From Helichrysum umbraculigerum (lineage: Eukaryota; Streptophyta; Magnoliopsida; Asterales; Asteraceae): a stretch of DNA of 64,000 nucleotides. The position numbers and the translations under genes were made by a program. How positions within the stretch are numbered: the first letter of the stretch is position 1; every line of letters starts with the position of its first letter. Under the pieces are notes generated by a model that saw only the letters and a list, made by a program, of their open reading frames with translations, made no database searches and was not told the origin of the DNA. The stretch spans positions 671,001 to 735,000 of the forward strand of contig CATIUR010000015.1 of NCBI GenBank assembly GCA_949592205.1, in the 5' to 3' direction. Shown here one piece after another: positions 57,169 to 64,000 of this stretch.

Positions 57169-57934
57169 TCATTCAAAGCTAGTGTGTTTAAGTTGTAATT
57201 TTGGTTAAGATCCAGGTCGATCTTGACACAATTGTCTAATTAGCACTGTCATTCAAGTAAACATATATACTTACCCATGAACATGCTCCGCGAATTTATA
57301 AGACGTCAAAGTCTTTGTCATCTTCATCGAATCCAATATGTATCTGAGATGCTCGACATTGTTGAGAATGATAAGCACCCAATGTTTACTACCTAAAAGT
57401 TTCAACATTTCAAATTTAAATAATAATTAAGGCAACGTAAGTAGCAAATATATATAGATATAATACATACCTTGTGAAATAAAGAGCAAGGAAAAAACGC
57501 TTATCACTGTGAGCAGTGAACACATCAGTGACGTGCTTCATGACAACGGAGTCAGAAACTATTTCCTGGATTAGATGAGGATTAAGGAACGCGCAGTTGC
57601 AGGGAAAGCGCAGCTTCGGTCTGCAAAGATACAAGTACCTAAATAAAGACCAAAAAATGTATAGGATAGAATTAGAATATAATACACAAAGTCGTGTTGT
57701 GACATAACGGGACCAACCTAACAAAATGATAGAACAATTATGCTGATAAAACATTATGAAGTACAATATAATACCAAATGGATCTACGCATAGACGTATA
57801 CAAATACCTCCATCAAGGTCCAACATCCCCAGGTAAAACACCTCCATCACATATACCACAACGTCCAAGCCAAAACTCGCACCGACTAAGCATTAACATT
57901 GTGAGCCATGCGCTTCATTGGTGGTAGGTACCTT

Positions 57935-57995
57935 TATTTTAAATAATACCCATGGCAGGATTCGAACCCATGACCTCAAGGAAGTCATGGGCTAC
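57935..57995 (-). repeat. Possible SINE remnant with Pol III B-box
   Basis: The minus strand reads gaggtcatgggttcgaatcc, containing GGTTCGAATCC, the consensus B-box of tRNA-derived promoters. A convincing A-box is not seen upstream and no poly-A or poly-T tail was found, so it is weak. It sits in an intron of the CACTA gene. Confidence 0.35.
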
Positions 57996-58381
57996 GTTAA
58001 GCGTTCACTATTAAAATGATCATAATGATCACAAATTCACAATGATCACAGTTAACAAATTTATATATTTGCAAAGAGAAGGCATTTACCTCATCATCGT
58101 CATCAGGCCGGTATGGTGATCCACGAGTTGTAGAAAGGTGTATGTGTTCAACGTCCAGATTACCGACGTCTGTCTCTATCTTAACAATTACTTTCCTCTT
58201 TTGACCCTTCCGAGTTCCAAGGGCCTTTTTTGATCCCCACCACACTGGACACCGCCCGTGTCCGCCCTTCCGAGTTCCTATTGTCTCCAGTAGGTTCTCC
58301 TTGGGCGTTGAACTCAATGTGATGGTCTGGATCGGGAGTGTAGTCATTTTCCTTTGCCTTCCCTAGTCTACCTTTTTTGGC

Positions 58382-59645
58382 CATGTCGTTTATATTTGAT
58401 GTCCTATAAAGAACATGTGCAATATAAATGATATTAACACGTACGCTAAACACTGGCTAACAATTAAAATGATAAATGACCAATTAACTACGGACATTAT
58501 AATTTATTAAGAGTATAGGGAGCCTTTAAGGTTGTGCATAGCACAGCCCACCGTTGCTGATGTCCATTTTCTTGTGTTTTTAGCAATTTAGCCCTACAAT
58601 ACAATTAGACGACGAACCTTACGGTTTGAGATAATGTTTTATAAACTTAAAAAGCTCGTGTTATTCTACCATGAGTGGGGTTCAAAACTTTCATGGCATT
58701 AACAGAACACTCAAAGTCCTTCGTACACATAATCTACACATTCAAAACTTTCCTGCAGCACAAACAGGCGCGCCTCAATCAAAGTAATATTCACCGCATA
58801 TGGTAAACTCCACATAACTTTCAACATGTACATTGATGCTTTTAAAAAGAAATGAAGCTTAATAAACACCATCATTAGATCCAGTTACTCATGTGCACTA
58901 ATCACAAGTATTATACAGGTCAGACAAAACAAGTCCACTAATTTGTAGTAAATTTCTGAGTGGCAAAACATCAAACACTTGATGTGAAAAGATGAAATCC
59001 AAATAAACGAAAGCTTCAACCAACCAAAAACTCCCACAATGAATCCCAACACATGCTCTTAGGTAACAACATTTTATATGGAAACATACCTGCTAATAAT
59101 TCCAGGGTAGATATTCTACTAAGAGCTATTTATTCAGGAATTGAAATTGGTGTCCATGAAGAACCTGAAGGATACAAAGACAATATAAACATCCACACAC
59201 AACATTTTACTGAATAATCTCTTAAAACGTCAGAGAAGAGAAACCCAGCAAAAGTGAAAATCAACTAAGATAAGGTGAGGCAGAATTTAAACTTACAAAT
59301 TTGAAGTCGGCCCATGTATACAGCAGTCTTCGTTACGAATGTTGAGTCCCTGTTTAGAGAAAGAACTTGAAATTCTAAAATTAACTTGCATAAATGAGAA
59401 ATAGAGAAATTCTAGAATGAATGTATGGAAAATTAATAGCTGATTTTTTATCTAAAAATAGAGAAGTTAGGAAGGAGGAGAGTAAGGATGGGAAGGTGGG
59501 CACGCAAAAGGGGATGACCTTGAAGGAAAAAAGAAGTCATGAACATGCTGGTTGCAGATGGGGAAGGAAAAGGTCAACAGTTTGAGACTATTTTGTGCTG
59601 ATATGTAAATGTTTGAGTTGTCCACAGTATTTTATGCTTTCTCTT
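58382..59645. repeat. 1.26-kb tandem duplication, copy 1
   Basis: From catgtcgtttatatttgatg to tttatgctttctctt. It is highly similar along its whole length to 59646-60908. Non-coding on both strands; it lies directly upstream of the ATG of the CACTA gene, so it probably represents its 5' region. Confidence 0.9.
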
Positions 59646-60908
59646 CATGTCGTTTATATTTGATGTCCTATAAAGAACATGTGCAATATAAATGATATTA
59701 ACACGTACGCTAAACACTGGCTAACAATTAAAATGATAAATGAGCAATTAACTACGGACATTATAATTTATTAAGAGTATAGGGAGCCTTTAAGGCTGTG
59801 CATAGCACAGCCCACCATTGCTGATGTCCATTTTCTTGTGTTTTTAGCAATTAAGCCCTACAATACAATTAGACGACGAAACTTACGGTTTGAGATAATG
59901 TTTTATAAACTTAAAAAGCTCGTGCTATTCTACCATGAGTGGGGTTCAAAACTTTCATGGCATTAACAGAACACTCAAAGTCCTTCGTACACATAATCTA
60001 CACATTCAAAACTTTCCTGCAGCACAAACAGACGCGCCTCAATCAAAGTAATATTCACCGCATATGGTAAACTCCACATAACTTTTAAAATGTACATTGA
60101 TGCTTTTAAAAAGAAATGAAGCTTAATAAACACCATCATTAGATCCAGTTACTCATGTGCACTAATCACAAGTATTATACAGGTCAGACAAAACAAGTCC
60201 ACTAATTTGTAGTAAATTTCTGTGTGGCAAAACATCAAACACTTGATGTGAAAAGATGAAATTCAAATAAACGAAAGCTTCAACCAACCAAAAACTCCCA
60301 CAATGAATCCGAACACATGCTCTTAGGTAACAACATTTTATATGGAAACATACCTGCTAATAATTCCAGGGTAGATATTCTACTAAGAGCTATTTATTCA
60401 GGAATTGAAATTGGTGTCCATGAAGAACCTGAAGGATACAAAGACAATATAAACATCCACACACAACATTTTACTGAATAATCTCTAAAAACGTCAGAGA
60501 AGAGAAACCCAGCAAAAGTGAAAATCAACTAAGATAAGGTGAGGCAGAATTTAAACTTACAAATTTGAAGTCGGCCCCTGTATACAGCAGTTTTCATTAC
60601 GAATGTTGAGTCCCTGTTTAGAGAAAGAACTTTAAATTCTAAAATTAACTTGCATAAATGAGAAATAGAGAAATTCTAGAATGAATGTATGGAAAATTAA
60701 TAGCTGATTTTTTATCTAAAATAGAGAAGATAGGAAGGAGGAGAGTAAGGATGGAAAGGTGAGCACGCAAATGGGGATGACCTTGTAGGAAAAAAGAAGT
60801 CATGAACATGCTGGTTGCAGATGGGGAAGGAAAAGGTCAACAGTTTGAGACTATTTTGTGCTGATATGTAAATGTTTGAGTTGTCCACAGTATTTTATGC
60901 TTTCTCTT
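59646..60908. repeat. 1.26-kb tandem duplication, copy 2
   Basis: Same start and end as copy 1, 1 bp shorter, few substitutions. Direct head-to-tail junction at 59645/59646. Confidence 0.9.
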
Positions 60909-60933
60909 TATATTATTGGTAGATAATATGTAA

Positions 60934-61186
60934 GAGCAACTCGAAGGGTTTATGTAAAGCTTTTTTATGCAAAAAAGTGGTTGATAAAGCTTTTGATTAT
61001 TGGAGCAAAAGCTTTTTTGATTAAAAGATTGAGATTTATCAACCTTTGGAGGTAAAGCTTTTTAGCTCAAATATTTATACATTTAACCCTTCATTGTGGT
61101 TTAAAAAAGCTATTGGAAAGCTTTTTACATTGGAGCAAAAGCTTTTGTATAAAACTTTTGGAAAGACTTTATCATTGGAGATGCTC
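60934..61186. mobile_element. Harbinger/Tourist-type MITE
   Basis: 253 bp from GAGCAACTCG to TTGGAGATGCTC, with inverted 'aaagcttttt' blocks inside. Flanked by TAA at 60931-60933 and 61187-61189, the TWA-type 3-bp duplication of PIF/Harbinger elements. It is related to the split MITE at 10742-37627. Confidence 0.85.
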
Positions 61187-61189
61187 TAA

Positions 61190-62137
61190 CACACACTACG
61201 CAAAACGGATAGCAAACATTACACACATGCAAATAAGAAACTGATCGAATTGTCATACATATATATTTCCCTTTATTAGAACCAGCTACAGACCAGGAGA
61301 ACACATGGATAAATAATACATAAGACAGTGATGGATGCACTTTCTCAAGTATTGAATAGGGTCTTTGCTGGCATATCTTAGAGTGTTCTCACAGGTTCAG
61401 GATTGGAGAATCAACAACTACGGGACCACATCTTTACATAAATATCATCAAGATCAGTATTGATTTCAATATCTATTAATTTTGGCATATATAACGAGCT
61501 GAGGGTGGGGACCAAAAAAAGCGTTGTTTCATAAAGAACATTCCCTTTTGTATGTACTCACAACAATCAATAACATATGGGGTGGTGATTTGTACACCAT
61601 CAACCTTTAGCCATACACCACTAATTATGCATTAAACTGTTGTATAGAACAACAGACTGATGCACATTAGTGGTGTATGCCTGTATGGTTAAAAAATTTT
61701 ATATAAATTATATATTTACCTAAAAAATTATCTACAAATATATCAATATATGTTTCAATCCGGCATACACTAAAAGAAAAATTTTACATAGAAAAATACA
61801 ATTAATTTACAATATTTAACAAACTACCACCAATAATGGATGAATCGGAGTTACATGACAACAGTTCAAAAGCCGATCAAGATTGGAAAACCTAGCAATT
61901 AATGCAACCGTTTGGATATGAGCTGCGGCAAAATTATACCGTTATAAAATTACCAAAGTGCAATGGGTTTACAATAACAAACTTTAACCTAGATTTACCG
62001 GTGTATATTTGGGGATACGGTGGTGGCAGAAGTAGAACAAAGCCGAAGACGATGAAGCAGAAAATCGCGATCAAAAGTGTATTCTGTCTCTATGTAGACC
62101 AAAAAGTGCTTTTTCACCAATAAAACCTTAGTTCATT
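61190..62137. other. CACTA right-hand internal region, no gene recognised
   Basis: Non-coding, with one short plus-strand frame (61902-62123, basic C-terminal half) that I do not consider real. A short inverted repeat surrounds 61605-61685 (acaccactaatt / attagtggtgt). Confidence 0.55.
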
Positions 62138-62207
62138 TGAAGCGGTTAAAAACAATACCCGCTTCAAATCACAAAGACAACCGCCACGCCATAAACAAAC
62201 TGCTTCA
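62138..62207. repeat. CACTA right subterminal repeats
   Basis: tgaagcggtt, cccgcttca, accgcc and tgcttcaa units, inverted relative to those at the left end. Confidence 0.65.
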
Positions 62208-62339
62208 ATTTACTAGTGAAACTTTTTGATTTTTTAGCCCACGTTTGGCGAGGAACCAAAAAATTTGAAATTTGGTGCTTTAGTTTTTATCAAATGCATA
62301 TATATTATATATAGTAATTATATATAGTATAGATATAGA

Positions 62340-62341
<2 letters not shown>

Positions 62342-62396
<55 letters not shown>
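62342..62396. repeat. (TA)n microsatellite
   Basis: Uninterrupted TA run. Confidence 0.95.
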
Positions 62397-62404
<8 letters not shown>

Positions 62405-62700
62405 TTGCTATTTTATTGTTGCAAAGTTTAAGAAGTACGGAGTAAGACTCAATAATTCATTTTATATAACTATATATAAGTTGTGTAATTTTTCAATATT
62501 TTGTTTTAATTAATATATTTAATAATATTTAATTTGGGGTTAAATTTAAATTTAATACTTAAAATGGTAAGTGTAATTATTTAATTAAATCTAAATCGTC
62601 GGATCACCTTCTAAATTTTCATTGAAAGGTCCAGATTGCTCAATAAGATTTTGGTTTATTTATGTTAATAATAATATTATTATTGTTATTATATTCTAAA

Positions 62701-62702
<2 letters not shown>

Positions 62703-62792
<90 letters not shown>
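62703..62792. repeat. (ATT)n microsatellite
   Basis: About 30 uninterrupted ATT units. Confidence 0.95.
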
Positions 62793-62796
<4 letters not shown>

Positions 62797-63093
62797 CATG
62801 TAAGATATAGTGCAAGTGTTTTTGAAAACTAACTAAAATAAAGAATCAAATAGATTATGTTTTCTTAATTGATGTGCATGCTTAAGATGTAATGCCCCCA
62901 AAGTCGAAAGCAGCGACTAACCGGATATTTTCAACTTTCAACGAAAAACCATAGTGGAAGGTAACTATTAGACACAATTTTAGACTAATAAAGAGCTCCA
63001 ATTTGTTATCAGTTTTTGATGTGGGACGGTTTGTTACAGAGATCGAGGGACTCATCTGCCATTCAGGAAGATATATATTAATGAAAACCTCAT

Positions 63094-63395
63094 GGAAGAC
63101 GATGTGTCTCAATGGGGTTATGACTTGTGGGCATTTAGCTTATCCCACATTAGTTGGTGACGATTTGAAAATAATTGGGGTCAACATGCATTAGCTGGCA
63201 ACCTCTTATTTCCATTGTCCATTTTTCAATATTTTAAGGTTTATGATGACAAGTTGAATCTAAAAATTCCCTGAGGATTTTTGGGGACATGAGAGGTACG
63301 TGTTGGGTGTATAAGGTAAACCCATGTTACAAATCACAAACGCTCTTATTGTGGCCAAAAAGGTCATTGGACCCGTGAGAACTATAAAGTTACAA
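63094..63395 (+). repeat. 302-bp tandem duplication, copy 1
   Basis: From ggaagacgatgtgtctcaat to actataaagttacaa. Near its end one plus-strand frame (about 63331-63390) reads SYCGQKGHWTREN, similar to half of a CCHC zinc knuckle, so it may derive from a retroelement gag or a gene exon. Confidence 0.85.
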
Positions 63396-63695
63396 GGAAG
63401 ACGATGTGTCTCAATGGGGCTATGACTTGTGGGCATTTAGCTTATCCCACATTAGTTGGTGAAGATTTGAAAATAATTGTGGTCAACATCCATTAGCTGG
63501 CAACCTCCTATTTCCATTGTCTATTTTTCGATATTTTAAGGTTTATAATGACAAGTTGAATCTAAAAATTCCCTGCGGATTTTTGGGGACACGAGAGGTA
63601 CGTGTTGGGTGTATAAGGTAAACTCCTGTTACAAATCACAAACGCTCTTATTGTGGCCAAAAAGGTCATTGGACGCGTGAGAACTATAAAGTTAA
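63396..63695 (+). repeat. 302-bp tandem duplication, copy 2
   Basis: Same sequence as copy 1 with scattered substitutions, including the CGQKGHW block. It runs on into agtggaagtacattga (stop near 63716). Confidence 0.85.
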
Positions 63696-64000
63696 ACGTT
63701 TAGTGGAAGTACATTGATCAGCTATTTGGAAGTTCTCGTGTGGTCCTGCAAATTTTTCGTGCGCTAAAACTTATATGTCTGAATTTCATAAGCAAGCAAC
63801 ACCATCTTGACTGTTTATAAATTCAAACGTATACATTCACTACTTCGATTCACTATGACAAAAACGCCATATTAATATCACCACAAAATTAAACACATGG
63901 TGACTTCCTACAACACTAGCGTCCAACATTATAACCATAAAGCACAAGCATTTGACTTCCTTAATTACCCCACTACTATCATCCTACTCGTCGCGCCACC
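63696..64000. other. Right edge, nothing recognised
   Basis: No open frame, terminal repeat or RNA gene supported. Confidence 0.5.

Larger units (their letters stand above)
56070..58384 (-). pseudogene. CACTA-associated gene with Ulp1-like (C48) protease domain, decayed
   Basis: Exon-like pieces on the minus strand, from the 5' side. First, the ATG at 58384 (MAKKGRLGKAKEND, then IEFNAQGEPTGDN; the N-G-P-G block is common in CACTA TnpA-like proteins). Next is a piece at about 57640-57475 (FPCNCAFLNPHLIQEIVSDS, then AHSDKRFFLALYF). Next is 57393-57276 with the catalytic-His region KHWVLIILNNVEHLRYILDS and a gtaagt donor. Next is about 56368-56273 with CPQQRDSWECGYYVMMHM, carrying the Gln and catalytic Cys of Ulp1-type proteases and again a gtaagt donor. 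Last is 56187-56070 with AWSDLSPYSPNDLDKLVIEG and a TAA. Frameshifts in the first exon and a foreign plus-strand segment between the His and Cys exons suggest decay. Confidence 0.6.
55373..62218 (-). mobile_element. CACTA (En/Spm-type) transposon, defective
   Basis: Termini CACTGGTACAAAAACGG (55373) and, read inward from the other end, CACTAGTAAATTGAAGC (62218) share CACT(G/A)GTA. A 3-bp duplication AAA lies at 55370-55372 and 62219-62221, the CACTA length. Subterminal repeats of tgaagcggt/ggagcggt are dense at 55400-55640 and recur inverted at 62138-62207. The minus-strand gene remnant (56070-58384) includes Ulp1-like motifs seen in many plant CACTA elements. No TNP2-type transposase was found, so it is defective. 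Confidence 0.8.
62222..62880. other. AT-rich intergenic sequence with microsatellites
   Basis: No gene. It contains (TA)n at 62342-62396 and (ATT)n at 62703-62792, listed separately. Confidence 0.6.

Noticed and set aside
57935..57995. Functional tRNA gene
   Set aside because: Only a B-box-like sequence is present. No cloverleaf with acceptor stem or anticodon arm could be drawn.
61902..62123. 73-residue plus-strand frame near the CACTA right end
   Set aside because: Short, unrecognised, and running into subterminal repeats; likely chance.
63003..63194. 63-residue plus-strand frame as a host gene exon
   Set aside because: It crosses into the 302-bp duplicated unit, has no recognisable domain and no supporting splice context.

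Overview
The window is nuclear DNA of a flowering plant with a large, repeat-rich genome, probably a eudicot. The evidence is the element types: Ty1/copia, chromovirus and Athila/Tat LTR retrotransposons with plant primer-binding sites, a BED-finger hAT transposon, CACTA, MULE, Harbinger-type and Stowaway-type elements, and long (TA)n tracts. The species cannot be named from this sequence. I recognise no host protein gene, rRNA or tRNA gene; almost all coding sequence belongs to transposable elements and most of it is broken.

Layout. Positions 1-1413 are the 3' end of a copia element that begins outside the window. From about 1913 to 53242 lies one deep nest. The outermost unit appears to be a TIR element of a 'gtgagaac' family. 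It holds (i) an LTR insertion at 1984-9212 (target duplication CACCT), itself carrying a truncated Tat-type LTR (2142-4024), a truncated copia copy (4025 to about 5530), a hAT-type MITE (6025-6569) and a non-autonomous MULE with a perfect 9-bp duplication (7667-9169); and (ii) a hAT transposon whose ends lie 43 kb apart (9840-53125).

Inside the hAT there are two stacks. Stack 1: a Harbinger-type MITE (10742-37627) holds a non-autonomous LTR element (10828-37470), which holds an Athila/Tat-group element without pol (13714-35927, duplication ACAAG), which holds a Tekay-type chromovirus (20121-30076, duplication CTGAG). Stack 2: the hAT transposase gene (37768-52666) is split by a Tat-type solo LTR (38716-51142, duplication GATAT), which is split by a minus-strand copia element (40995-50978, duplication CGACA). 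That copia element carries a Stowaway-type MITE in one LTR and another Tat-type solo LTR in the other (48205-50646, duplication GGCGG).

To the right, 53250-54705 is a large palindrome of two inverted copies of the 'gtgagaac' family. 55373-62218 is a CACTA element with a decayed minus-strand gene bearing a Ulp1-like protease domain, a 1.26-kb internal tandem duplication and a Harbinger-type MITE. The remaining 1.8 kb has microsatellites and a 302-bp tandem duplication.

Two patterns stand out. First, five LTR families of different lineages here (Tat, Tekay, copia, the non-autonomous element, and the family at 1984) each carry an array of short CG-centred palindromes, repeated at about 19-21 nt in most cases and always 21 nt (once 19-20) in five diverged Tat LTRs, just upstream of a TATA box. 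Second, the non-autonomous element carries three consecutive stem-loop units (13071-13320) whose stems differ in sequence but keep pairing.
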